From: Blakeslea trispora
Taxonomy: Eukaryota > Mucoromycota > Mucoromycetes > Mucorales > Choanephoraceae
DNA length: 64,000 nt
Reading direction: 5' to 3'
NCBI GenBank assembly: GCA_025331445.1
Contig: JAIWNE010000020.1
Coordinates: 124,001-188,000, forward strand
Shown: piece after piece, positions 22,875 to 32,629 of the stretch
Layout of the letters: each line of letters begins with the position of its first letter
Numbering within the stretch: position 1 is the first letter of the stretch
The notes under the pieces: generated by a model
Databases searched by the model: none
Seen by the model: the letters and a program-made list of their open reading frames with translations, nothing else
Told to the model about the DNA's origin: nothing
Program-made: the position numbers and the translations under genes

Positions 22875-23727
22875 CATCAGCTGACCTTATGTATCGCCGT
22901 CTGATTAAGATCCAATGTTTTTGATTGTATTTGACAGGCAGCACAAATGAATAAGGATAGTTTTTATGAATAAGCAGTTCTTAGCAAGTAGTATTTCTTT
23001 ATTTTCATGTATTATGCGCTTTCATTGGGTAGATTTTGTAATATGAGCGAATCAAGCTTCTTTAATTTTCATACATTGTTCATCCATTGGGTTTAATTTG
23101 CGAATGAAATGGCATTATTTTTATTAATTTAAAACGAATCAATTCTATATATGGACACTTCTTTAACGTCATTGATAACCTGGACTTCTGTTTTTGTATC
23201 TAGAATGGTGTTGCAACTGTATTTGAATGATATGGGATCATAGGCATAACCCTGCACACCTTCAGGATTTCAACGAAAGCCATTTAGGATCTTGACTCAA
23301 GTAGAAGAATATCATAAACGAAAACAAGTTGACCCGAAAGAAAAGAGAAAGAGAAGTGATGGTGACATGAGACGAGCAGTGGTATACATCAATAGAGCGG
23401 ATCAAAGGACAACAGTAGCAAAGGGTCTTTGGGCATATGATAAAAGCAGGAAACAATGTATTATCAGAAAAACAGATATTCAAGACATACAAGTAACAAG
23501 AGGTTAGACTTGATCAGAGCTAACAATATGCAGTAGGTAACCATAGGGGTGCATTATAGGATGAGCTGTAGAACCAAGGACTTTGTTTAGACTATACTAT
23601 CAGTAGATTAGAAAATAATTCATTAGAAATAGGTATGTGTACAAACAAGAGAATGAAAACAAAAGTATAAAGCATTCAAAGGTGAATCATTGGGCAGGCA
23701 GTATAAATAACCATGACTTAAATGAAT

Positions 23728-23812
23728 GGCCAATTGGCACAATGGATAGCTTGGCAATTGAGTGCTCCATATAGCAGCTGGCAATATTAGTCAGGGTACC
23801 GAAAATAGTGGA
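23728..23812 (+). pseudogene. degenerate tRNA-like sequence (tRNA-Arg-like A box)
   Basis: CAATTGGCACAATGGATAGC resembles the D-arm/A-box region of a eukaryotic tRNA-Arg (TGGCNCAATGGATAGC). About 55 bases on, GGGTACCGAAAAT is only a weak B-box relative. No full cloverleaf can be drawn, so this is at best a tRNA pseudogene or tRNA-derived SINE head. Confidence 0.3.
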
Positions 23813-25373
23813 ATAAAATGGTATGAAAAGAGAATTAAGACAGGTTCATTGGAAGCATATTGGATGAAAAAAGTTGATCATTTGTGATGGATCGTTTGGC
23901 ATGTTGAAAAAATAATAACAAACAGTCTCTGAAATGGTCTAGATAAAGCAAGTGTTGAAGCAAGTGCAAGACATAGTGATTTGAAGAAAGAAAAGAATGA
24001 TTATTGATGAGAAAAGACAGAAGTTATTACTATAAAGACTACCTGCTAGATAATAAAGCCTACCATTTTGTTGTTGTTTTTTGAAAAGAAGAAAGAAAAG
24101 AAAATGGGAAATAGAAAAAAAGGCCTGTATATAATAGATAATACATGGTGATGGGAATAAAAAAAGCAATCAACCAACAAACCCATGTTAAACTATGATT
24201 GAAAAGGAAAATGTCTTGAATTTGCATGAAATGATGGCAAGGCCTTCATACTGTATTATCTAACACTGGTTGGAATTGAATAGGAGAAAGAGAAATGATC
24301 ATATTCAGATTTAAACACAGAATGAAGCATAGTCATAAGCAGACAAAACACTTGAAATACTTAAGTCCTAAAGTACTAATTCAAGCAACGAAAACGGATC
24401 AAGACACTAAGAAAAAAGTATCCAAGAGACCACTAAAAAAGGATGAATATTCTAGAGACAATTGTGTTGACTAAAATATCAATTACAAGGTATAAACAAT
24501 AAACCATATACGCAACAAGGTATACATTTCGAGTGAAATCAAAGGCAATTTGAACTCGCAATGTCGACTTCCATCGTGATGCTGTTGTAGATCTCACATG
24601 TCAACAGGGAGCATGACATGAAGAAGCATTAGCTTTGCGCTAAAGAATATATAATGTACGAGCAGTAAGCTTATGCAAACAACCCAACTATTCTCCTTTG
24701 AAGTGAATGCAGCTTTTTGCAGAAACCTTGTTGAACCTTTGGTAATCTCTTTACTCTCTTTGCTAATGTACTCAAACGTCATGACAGATGGAGATGAGGA
24801 GCTGTTCTTCAGAATGCAATTGAGACCAAGACAACTAGTCTCAACCACAATGATAAGAATAATCAAGATGACTTCTGTTAAAAAAAAAAGACTATCTTGA
24901 AACTGTCTTTACATTTTACAATAAATTCAAACATTTCGTTGTCACTTGTCAGCATTGTTTCACCTTGAACCAATGCACCCCCATTTTCCTTTTTAGTCTT
25001 GAGAATTTTGCCTAAATAATGAAATTATATCCCCCCAATTTGGGCCCGTTGCAATCTAACGGGAGTCTCGCTTAGACTTTTTCAGTTTTTTGGCTGTCTT
25101 CGGCCAAACCAATTTTCAGCGGATTTTTACCCTCTTTTTCACCTTTTTTTGACAAGAAATCGACTTAGAAAAAAACAGCTTGAATACTTTTTTCCATGTA
25201 TCGCCTTCAAAATCTCACTACATCCTCATTCATGGTCTCTAATCATGATGCAGCCAAAAAAAACGATACTTTCTTCATTCATTTAACATAAAACTACGCA
25301 TAAAGCGAGAAGTGTTTGTATATACAAAGAAATGTATTTGTAATTACAAAAAACCGGGGATTCAAACAAACAT

Positions 25374-25387
25374 CTTGCGCCGCCGTG
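25374..25387 (-). repeat. right terminal inverted repeat
   Basis: CTTGCGCCGCCGTG, the exact reverse complement of 22722-22735, followed by ATA. Confidence 0.85.
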
Positions 25388-25390
25388 ATA

Positions 25391-26484
25391 CCCACGTTTA
25401 ATTCTGTATTGTTGATTATTCAGTTTCAAAAACAACCTTTGCAATACAACAATATCAATTAGACTGCTCGACCCAAGAAATGAGAAAAGGGAAATTCTTT
25501 ATGCCATAAAGCCATTAACAAAACAAGGCTACCGATAGATTGCCTTTTTCATTATTTTGCTGCTACTGTATTATGCAGTGGCTCGTTTCAATACTCATTT
25601 ACTGCAACTGATTGATCTTCTTCAATATAGACATCTGCTGCTTATACTAACTGTTCTAATACTAGTTCTTTCGGCTGTCTTGAATACATTGCTTTGATGT
25701 GTGCTTCAAGTTTCAATTTAATACTGCTTGGCTTTTCCTTGGTATTTGCTGTCATAAAGTTGAAGTAGTTGTTTGTAAATGCTCACCAGTACCATACATC
25801 AACACTAATCTTAGCTGAAATAAAGCTCTGCTTGCCAGGAGCCACTGTTGGCTCTGGGATAAGCAATTAGTTGCTTGTTAGATCACCTATGCAATAGTAA
25901 GGATTTTCTTGATAGATTCAGTTCAAACCGTCTTTGTATGCTTTAACTTTTCTTTCAGGAGTGCTTCTAAGGCTTGGTTAAAAGCTGTACCAATATGAGA
26001 GGTTGGAGTATCGCTAATCCTTCTCCTTCTTCTATTTGAACTTGCCTGCAGCCCCCCCCTCCTCAGCTTTAGTCTCTCAACCCTCCTGCTTCTTGCTTGA
26101 ATTGTGGATTGGATTGGATTAGTATTAGTAAGATAAGCCAGTTGCAATGGCTGGTCAGTATTTCAATTAACTATGACATTTATTTATACCACATGGTTGA
26201 AGAAGTCCTTTTCGTTTTGATTCAAAGGCATCATAATAGAATCCTACCAAGTCCTGTTCTCAGCACAAAAAAGCAAAATTGTACTGTGACCAATAAAATC
26301 AGAGTCAGAAGGAGTAAAACAATTACTAAATAACAGCGACAAAGGCCTACTCAATACTTTGACTCTCTATCAAGAGCATCCTCACTTGTTCTTTATGTGT
26401 TGGATGTCACACTCACGATTATTATCGAGAACCCTGCCAATAGTAGGTGTTCAACGCTAGGCATGTTCTTGGCTAGTAGGGATC
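25391..26484. other. intergenic with decayed coding remnants
   Basis: No intact gene. On the minus strand between about 25860 and 25570 one frame reads LISAKISVDVWYW and then KEKPSSIKLKLEAHIKAMY and EDQSVAVNEY, with single stops between blocks. It looks like a decayed exon of an unrecognised gene. A further minus ORF (25923-26147) encodes an Arg-rich stretch with a run RRRRRISDTPT and a C-tract (GCCCCCCCCTCC) on plus. I do not recognise a family. Confidence 0.4.
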
Positions 26485-26498
26485 TCAATAAGGGCCTG
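26485..26498 (+). repeat. left target-site duplication of the LINE
   Basis: TCAATAAGGGCCTG, exactly repeated at 32261-32274 right after the poly-A tail. Confidence 0.85.
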
Positions 26499-26504
26499 CC
26501 TGCC

Positions 26505-27950
26505 ATGGTTCCTCCGCTACAGAACACTTTTGGGTCGTTGCCACCAGACAGCCCCATATCATATCCGACTGCGTCTTTTCCGTCTCTTCCTTCTTCGCAG
26601 CCGTCTTCACCGTCTCTCATACCTTCCTCTCTTCCTTCTCTTCCTTCTGTTCCTGCCCCTTCATCAGCTTCTTCATCTGCATCTAAGCCACGCACGATGA
26701 CTTATGCTTCTGCTACAGCAGCTTCTCGTAACCGTAGAGAAACGGTTTTGTATCGCTCTTCGACCGTCAACGGTCAACATATTGACACTGCTACTTCAGT
26801 AGTTCATAAGACTGGAACAACAGATCACTCTGTTTTCTACCATGTTCCTAAAAACTTAGCTCATTTAAGATCTGAGATCGCTCTAAATTTAAGTGAAAAG
26901 TTTCCTTTTGGTACTGGTCTTGGTTTGACTTCGTCAGAAGATCATTTAGGTACCAACATTGAGATTTCATTAGTATCTAAAGATGCATGTGAGACAGCTA
27001 TTGCTCAGCCCATTGTGGTTGGCGCTAAAGAATTTCACGCTTCTCGCGCTGTGCATCCTGACCAAGCTTTGTTGAAAGTCAATTTGACAAAACTTCCTAT
27101 TTGGGAAGGTCAACGTTTGAAAAACTCTCTTCTCAATAACCTAGCTCGTTATGGCATTGTTCGAGAAATCACCTTGTATCTGGACGATTGGTCCGGATGT
27201 TGGTTTACTGGAAATGGCCATGTTTACATTGAAAGACCTAACAACCGCGAAAAGAAATACGAAGCATTGACGTATAAGATCCCCCTGGAAGACGATAATA
27301 CCTTCTGTCTTGGCACTTGGACCAACATGGGTAAACATTGTGTTTACTGTAAAGAGACAGATCATTATCGTAAAGAATGTACCAAAGCACCATCCGAGAA
27401 GCGCCGTTGCTACCAGTGTAACAACACTGGTCATATCGCTCGCAATTGCTTCAGAACTAAGACTGATGACACTACGTCTAATAAGCGTCGAAGAGATGAT
27501 CGTCCTGAGGCTAAAGCCCGTGTTCAACCAGTGGTATCAGCTCCTGCTGTCAGTCCTCCCTCCATGCCTGAGTCACCCGAATTATCCAATCCTGTTACTG
27601 ACCATGATGCAGTAGCCGAGCCAGTATCTATGCCTAATGGGACCGAAATCGCTGACATTCGGGAGATTGATTCAGTGGTAAGTGACGAAGTTGTAGAAAC
27701 GCCTCTTGATGCACAGGATCGTCGATCCACTCGCATCTCAAATAGACAACCAAAACAATTCGAGGAATACATCTTATCCTCCCAAATTGATAAGGCTTGT
27801 AAATGTGGGAGTTTGAGCCACCGTAAGACTAATCATAGCCAATGTCCATTAAACAAGAAAAATGTCCAACGCAAGGATGCAATGGAAATTTCAGACGACG
27901 ATATACAGAATGAGGATGCCTTGGTTGATCCTCCATCTGACCGTCAGTAA
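26505..27950 (+). CDS. LINE ORF1 protein with two CCHC zinc knuckles
   Basis: 481 residues counted from the first ATG inside the element (26505). An in-frame ATG at 26397 exists but lies in flanking target DNA, outside the duplication. The N-terminus is Pro/Ser-rich (PSLPSSQPSSPSLIPSSLPS). The middle is a basic nucleic-acid-binding region. Two knuckles, C279-x2-C282-x4-H287-x4-C292 (CVYCKETDHYRKEC) and C302-x2-C305-x4-H310-x4-C315 (CYQCNNTGHIARNC), follow. The tail is acidic and has another Cys/His cluster (CKCGSLSHRKTNHSQC). The presumed role is RNA binding and chaperoning in the retrotransposon RNP. Confidence 0.88.
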   Translation: MVPPLQNTFGSLPPDSPISYPTASFPSLPSSQPSSPSLIPSSLPSLPSVPAPSSASSSASKPRTMTYASATAASRNRRETVLYRSSTVNGQHIDTATSVVHKTGTTDHSVFYHVPKNLAHLRSEIALNLSEKFPFGTGLGLTSSEDHLGTNIEISLVSKDACETAIAQPIVVGAKEFHASRAVHPDQALLKVNLTKLPIWEGQRLKNSLLNNLARYGIVREITLYLDDWSGCWFTGNGHVYIERPNNREKKYEALTYKIPLEDDNTFCLGTWTNMGKHCVYCKETDHYRKECTKAPSEKRRCYQCNNTGHIARNCFRTKTDDTTSNKRRRDDRPEAKARVQPVVSAPAVSPPSMPESPELSNPVTDHDAVAEPVSMPNGTEIADIREIDSVVSDEVVETPLDAQDRRSTRISNRQPKQFEEYILSSQIDKACKCGSLSHRKTNHSQCPLNKKNVQRKDAMEISDDDIQNEDALVDPPSDRQ

Positions 27951-28043
27951 CATCCTTTTGTCATCCCCTCTTAGAAAACGTTAAAACACCAAAAAAAAAC
28001 AGAAACAGTCTTATAACCCCAAAAAAAAAATTACATTTATTCT

Positions 28044-31000
28044 ATGATATTACCTTTACAACCAACATTACCTTCAACTCCTCCTTCCCTTGCCAACAAC
28101 ACCCAATCCACTATACCTGAACCTAACATCAGCTCTTTCAAACTTAATATTGGCACTATAAACTGCCGTGGCCTTCGTAAGACCAGCGATGCCAATATCC
28201 GAAAACAGTTCATCCGATATCTACGCACCACTGCCACAGATATACTTACACTCCAAGAAACTCATGCAGATACTGAATCTATAGAGAACACCTTCCACAT
28301 GCAATTTCAAGCCAAACAAAGCGTTTGGACTCAGCATTGCGGAATTGTTGTTTTTAACCCAGACATTGCTCTTTCCGATGTTGTCAAGAGTGATTGTGGC
28401 AGGTGGATGAATGCTAAAATCTCTCATTCTACCAAAGTCTTCGACCCAGTTTATATCACTGTGGTATATGCTCCAGCATCTCGACAGCTTCGTTCACCTT
28501 TTTTATCGAATCTTAAACATCTGCTCTCCACTTCTAGTTCTATTTTACCTAATACTTCTAGACATATTGTTTTGGGTGACTTTAACTACTTGCATTCTAC
28601 ATCTTTTCTGTCCCACTCTCGTCGACGTCAAGCTCCATCTGACTGGATTCAGTTTGTCTCTGACAATTTCCAAGATGGTGTCACGTCTGATGATTCGTCC
28701 TCTCAAGCAACGTTTTGTCGAGGATCTCAGCAATCGTGCATTGACTATATCTTTGTATCCAATGATTTGGCTCATTGCCGAACCAAGGGTAGTGTTACCT
28801 ATATTAATCCATCGTGGACAGATCATTTTCTCTTACGTTCTGCTCTCCAACTGATTTCTGAGTCCTCTATTGACACTACTAAGAGTACTGGAAAGGGACA
28901 TTGGAGAGCTCATCCTAAACTAGCCTCCGATGCTCAGTTCTGTACTAAGCTTCACTCCGCTATAATGGTTTCCAATTCTTCTATGCCTCATACCTACTCT
29001 CCGCAAGAGCGATGGGAGGAATTCAAAGCTGTGGCTGCGCGTATCGCACGAGCCCACTCCAGAAAAAAGTCATTTGATATCAAACAGGCTGAACACATTC
29101 TTCAGAAGAAGCGACATAAGATTCAACAACAGTTGATTCTACGTCCTGATTTGGCTGCACAGTACCTTCCACAACAACTTGTTGTTGAACAACAATTACG
29201 ATCTTTACAGGAATATCATGTAGACACTCTCGCGCTTAGAGCGGGGATACGTTGGCGTGATTTGGGTGAATTGTCTGCCGGCTACCTGAAACGCACAGTT
29301 TCGCACCGAGCAGCTAAACACTTGATCCCTCCTCTGATTCACCCTATCACACGGGAAATAAGCACAACTAAGGAAGACATGTTAAAAGCAGCGTCCAGTT
29401 TCTACGAGAGCCTTTACTCTCCTGATCCTGTGAGCCAAGATGCTATTGATGATCTGCTGACCAACTTACCTCATAATGTACGATTGTCTGAAGAACAACA
29501 GAGTTCACTCATTCATCCTTTGACCTTGGATGACTTGCTCAATGGGGTCTCTCGTAGCCCTAAACGAAGTAGTCCTGGTAAGGATGGTCTTCCATACGAG
29601 ATATTGCGCCTCCTGTTTTTGCATCCAGTGTGCCAATCTACTGCTGTGGCGGTTTACAATGATGCACTTCTTCATGCTGTTTTTCCTGTCTCCTGGCAAG
29701 AAACCATAGTTTCCTTACTGCCAAAAAAAGGGCAACTTTCGGAACTGAAAAATTGGCGTCCCATTTCTTTGATCAATACCGACGCTAAAGTATTCACACG
29801 AATTCTCAACAGCCGGGTTATTGAATGTGCTAGCAATCTTATCAACCCCTTCCAAACAGGATTTGTACGCGATCGTTTCATTGCAGACAACGGCTTACTC
29901 ATGAAGCTTGTCATGGATCATGCTCGTCAATCAGGCGATTCATCTATTGGCCTTCTCCTTGATCAGGAAAAAGCTTATGATCGAGTTCATCCTGACTACT
30001 TACGCAAGGTCTTGCTTCACTTTGGTTTCCCTCTCATTATCGTAGACAGTATCTGTTCCCTTTTCTTCAACACCCACCTTAGTCTGAACATCAATGGTCA
30101 TCTATCTCCTACAGTGATTCAGCGCAGGGGTCTTCGACAGGGCGATCCTATATCGCCAGTCCTTTTCAACTTGGCATTTGAACCTTTGCTCCGGCGACTA
30201 CTTCATGATAGTCAATTTCAAGGCATCACTCTACCACCTCCGAGGTTCCTTAGCCAACCCATTGGCCCTATCACTCCCATCAAACTGCTGGCTTATGCTG
30301 ATGATGTGGTGTGCTTTTTAAAAGATCCGTCTGACTTGTCTCGTCTACAGTCACACTTAGCCACCTATTCCCTCGCATCAAATGCACAGGTCAATCTTCA
30401 CAAGACTCAGGCTTTATCCTTATCTGGCAAGCCGTTTGCGGTCACTGGTCTATGGAGAAACGCCTTAGTAGAGAACCGCATTACCCAGATGCATGATTGT
30501 CGCTCTCTCGCTCCTCTCATCTACCTTGGTTATCCACTGTATACCTCTATTTCACAACGCGATGTCTACCTGTCCACTCTGTTGGACAAAATCTCTCGGT
30601 CGTGTGATATTCATTCGCAAAGATCCTTGTCTGTTCGAGGAAAGGTTACCATCCTCAATAGTCTAATTCTTTCACGTCTTTGGCACGTCCTAAGGGTATT
30701 GACGGTCCCTGACTCCTTTTTCCAGAAGATTGATTCTATTATGAGTTCTTTCATCATGCGTCGAATCTTTCCTCGGATTGGCATCGCCACTTTGTTTCTG
30801 CCTCGGAAAAGAGGTGGTTTAGGTCTCTTGAATCCTCGACACCAACAGCTCGCCCTTCAACTTAGATGGCTCAATCCGTTGTTGTCTTTTACCGATTCTG
30901 TTCTTAATCCCATTTCATGGAAAAGCTCAGCTTTGACACATTCCTTTGTTTTGCCCTTCTTGGTTCAGTCTGCGCTCTATCATCTGCCTGACAATCCCTT

Positions 31001-32093
31001 TATGGCTGCTGACTCTTGGTCCTTGCAAGATTTCCGACTGCTCTTGTTGTTCCCTCATTTGAGACCTTCTATCCTTAGGTCCTTTCAGAGTCCATTCCAC
31101 TTGTTATTCCGCTCGATGGATGCTCTTCCAAAACCGTTCGTCAATGTTGTAGTTAGCCTTGAGACATGCCTGAGTCTCCCTTTAGGCTCACTTTATCTAC
31201 AGCCTCCCACCGTTACAGTTCCTCGCTCATTAAAACAATTGACTTGTTCTGCAGCTTACATACTTGACTCTGCTTGCCGTCGTCTCAGACCAAAGACTTT
31301 GAATGAAATCACAACTCATCCATATCTTGTTCGCAAATTTCTTCGCTTGGTACGAACAAACACATTGGTTCTTTCCCCATTCTTTGTGCGAGCATTTATT
31401 CCTCCTGCCTTCGCCCAAATTGGATCTCATCCCTTCGTGCCTGTCAGCCACCACCAAGTGGATGCATCACCGTTCCTGTCATCTCTAGGTCTTGGTTCTA
31501 CAGATCTCGCTCTCCAGCTTAAGTCTAGGGAGTACCGTCTCGCTCTCCTTCCTTCTTCAACATCTCGCCTGACAGCCAAACAATGGAATCAATTTTGGTC
31601 TTATTCCTTGTCGCATACTAGTCGGAACGTGTGGTATCGGCTCTTACTGGGTAAGCTTCCTTGCCGGGCAATTTTGCATGGAATCCTTCCTGCCATTACT
31701 GACCCTATTTGTACCATCTGCTCTCAGAAGACTGACTCTATGGAGCATTTCCTCTACGAATGCGAGAAGAAACTACCTGTTTGGGAGGAATTGTGGTCAA
31801 TGCATTTTGCCACTCCGTTCTCCACTCAGGCACTTAGAGCGGCACTCTTTAATCTTCACCTGCCACAATTGACCAAGACCTCGTTTTGCAGGAACCCATA
31901 CGTTGTACTTGCCTCATCACTTCAAGCAGTTTGGCGTTGTCACTGGTTGTTTGTCTTTGATGATGTTCCTTTCCTTTCAGCTACAGCGATTAACCTGGCT
32001 TCTACAGATCTCCATCGACATGCTCAAGAGACTTTATTACAAACAGGTGTTTCTCCTCTTCCTATTATAGGCCTAGTCTTTCCAGCGTCTTAA
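28044..32093 (+). CDS. LINE ORF2 protein: AP endonuclease and reverse transcriptase
   Basis: 1349 residues. The N-terminal endonuclease shows IGTINCRGLR, LQETHAD, VLGDFNYLHS and WTDHFLL. The reverse transcriptase spans about residues 490-800, with KNWRPISLINTDAKVF, GLLLDQEKAYDRV, RQGDPISPVLFNLAF and the catalytic YADD at residues 751-754. The C-terminus has a zf-RVT type Cys/His stretch (ICSQKTDSMEHFLYEC). The enzyme nicks target DNA and primes cDNA synthesis at the nick. No stop or frameshift is seen, so this copy may be competent. Confidence 0.95.
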   Translation: MILPLQPTLPSTPPSLANNTQSTIPEPNISSFKLNIGTINCRGLRKTSDANIRKQFIRYLRTTATDILTLQETHADTESIENTFHMQFQAKQSVWTQHCGIVVFNPDIALSDVVKSDCGRWMNAKISHSTKVFDPVYITVVYAPASRQLRSPFLSNLKHLLSTSSSILPNTSRHIVLGDFNYLHSTSFLSHSRRRQAPSDWIQFVSDNFQDGVTSDDSSSQATFCRGSQQSCIDYIFVSNDLAHCRTKGSVTYINPSWTDHFLLRSALQLISESSIDTTKSTGKGHWRAHPKLASDAQFCTKLHSAIMVSNSSMPHTYSPQERWEEFKAVAARIARAHSRKKSFDIKQAEHILQKKRHKIQQQLILRPDLAAQYLPQQLVVEQQLRSLQEYHVDTLALRAGIRWRDLGELSAGYLKRTVSHRAAKHLIPPLIHPITREISTTKEDMLKAASSFYESLYSPDPVSQDAIDDLLTNLPHNVRLSEEQQSSLIHPLTLDDLLNGVSRSPKRSSPGKDGLPYEILRLLFLHPVCQSTAVAVYNDALLHAVFPVSWQETIVSLLPKKGQLSELKNWRPISLINTDAKVFTRILNSRVIECASNLINPFQTGFVRDRFIADNGLLMKLVMDHARQSGDSSIGLLLDQEKAYDRVHPDYLRKVLLHFGFPLIIVDSICSLFFNTHLSLNINGHLSPTVIQRRGLRQGDPISPVLFNLAFEPLLRRLLHDSQFQGITLPPPRFLSQPIGPITPIKLLAYADDVVCFLKDPSDLSRLQSHLATYSLASNAQVNLHKTQALSLSGKPFAVTGLWRNALVENRITQMHDCRSLAPLIYLGYPLYTSISQRDVYLSTLLDKISRSCDIHSQRSLSVRGKVTILNSLILSRLWHVLRVLTVPDSFFQKIDSIMSSFIMRRIFPRIGIATLFLPRKRGGLGLLNPRHQQLALQLRWLNPLLSFTDSVLNPISWKSSALTHSFVLPFLVQSALYHLPDNPFMAADSWSLQDFRLLLLFPHLRPSILRSFQSPFHLLFRSMDALPKPFVNVVVSLETCLSLPLGSLYLQPPTVTVPRSLKQLTCSAAYILDSACRRLRPKTLNEITTHPYLVRKFLRLVRTNTLVLSPFFVRAFIPPAFAQIGSHPFVPVSHHQVDASPFLSSLGLGSTDLALQLKSREYRLALLPSSTSRLTAKQWNQFWSYSLSHTSRNVWYRLLLGKLPCRAILHGILPAITDPICTICSQKTDSMEHFLYECEKKLPVWEELWSMHFATPFSTQALRAALFNLHLPQLTKTSFCRNPYVVLASSLQAVWRCHWLFVFDDVPFLSATAINLASTDLHRHAQETLLQTGVSPLPIIGLVFPAS

Positions 32094-32260
32094 TGGTCGC
32101 TTTATTTATATCTTTTCCTACCCACAACCATATTCTCAACTTCCCCTTTCCCCTCATATACCGCATAAAAAAAAACAATAACCCAAAAACAATAATTGTG
32201 ACTCGAGTTTTCTCGTCATTAAATAAAGAGATTTTATTTCTCCATAAAAAAAAAAAAAAA

Positions 32261-32274
32261 TCAATAAGGGCCTG
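32261..32274 (+). repeat. right target-site duplication of the LINE
   Basis: TCAATAAGGGCCTG directly after the poly-A run; matches 26485-26498 in all 14 bases. Confidence 0.85.
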
Positions 32275-32629
32275 TGTATCCTGAATATGACTGAGTTTTA
32301 TTTTGCCTATCTGATCACGTTTGCTACCAAACTTATTATTTGTAATGACAGGTGTCTATATCCTGTCATTTGCCTGAAAGCTCTAATAAACCATTCCTGC
32401 TCTTTTCCTCAGAATACGCGACTCAAAGAAAAAAATATTGTGTATACTATTTCACAATGAAAAGGTGCTGTAACATAATTTTGTGATGTTCTAGGTTTTC
32501 ATGTATTAATCAAATTGTTGAAAAATTATTGGTGTGACCTTGATTTGGATATTTATTTCAACTTTGTTGTTGCCACCTTTCTCTCTCTCTCTCTTTTTTT
32601 TGCCTCTCTTTTGTTTATTTATTTTTTCA
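32275..32629. other. intergenic, promoter side of membrane-protein gene
   Basis: No gene. It contains GACAGGTGTCTATATCCTGTC, a loose inverted pair (GACAGG/CCTGTC), and a CTCTCTCTCTCT-T8 tract just before the ATG at 32630. Confidence 0.5.

Larger units (their letters stand above)
22722..25387. mobile_element. 2.67-kb non-autonomous DNA transposon with CACGG... terminal inverted repeats
   Basis: A perfect 14-bp inverted pair marks the ends: CACGGCGGCGCAAG at 22722-22735 and its complement at 25374-25387. The trinucleotide ATA flanks both sides (22719-22721 and 25388-25390), as a 3-bp target duplication would. Inside each end lie AT-rich palindromes of the form TTTGTANNTACAAA (for example TTTGTATATACAAA near both ends). 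These resemble the subterminal repeats of CACTA-type elements, whose termini begin CAC and which make 3-bp duplications. No ORF longer than about 75 codons has transposase features. Assignment to the CACTA group is inference. Confidence 0.75.
26499..32260 (+). mobile_element. full-length-looking L1-type LINE (Grem-LINE1-like)
   Basis: The element is 5.76 kb, bounded by a 14-bp target duplication and ended by a run of about 15 A. Its order is ORF1 with zinc knuckles, a ~93-bp gap, ORF2 with endonuclease and reverse transcriptase, a ~165-bp 3'UTR and poly-A. Both ORFs are open. L1-type elements with this arrangement (Grem-LINE1) are known from Mucorales, where they cluster near centromeres. Intact ORFs and a perfect target duplication argue for a recent insertion. 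Only six bases separate the left duplication from the ORF1 ATG, so the 5'UTR is either missing or tiny. Confidence 0.9.

Noticed and set aside
22690..22944. 84-codon minus ORF at the left end of the CACGG element
   Set aside because: It is the translation of the subterminal TTTGTA/TACAAA palindromes.
26397..26504. In-frame upstream ATG extending LINE ORF1 by 36 codons
   Set aside because: It lies outside the element: the 14-bp target duplication ends at 26498, so this is host DNA read through by chance.
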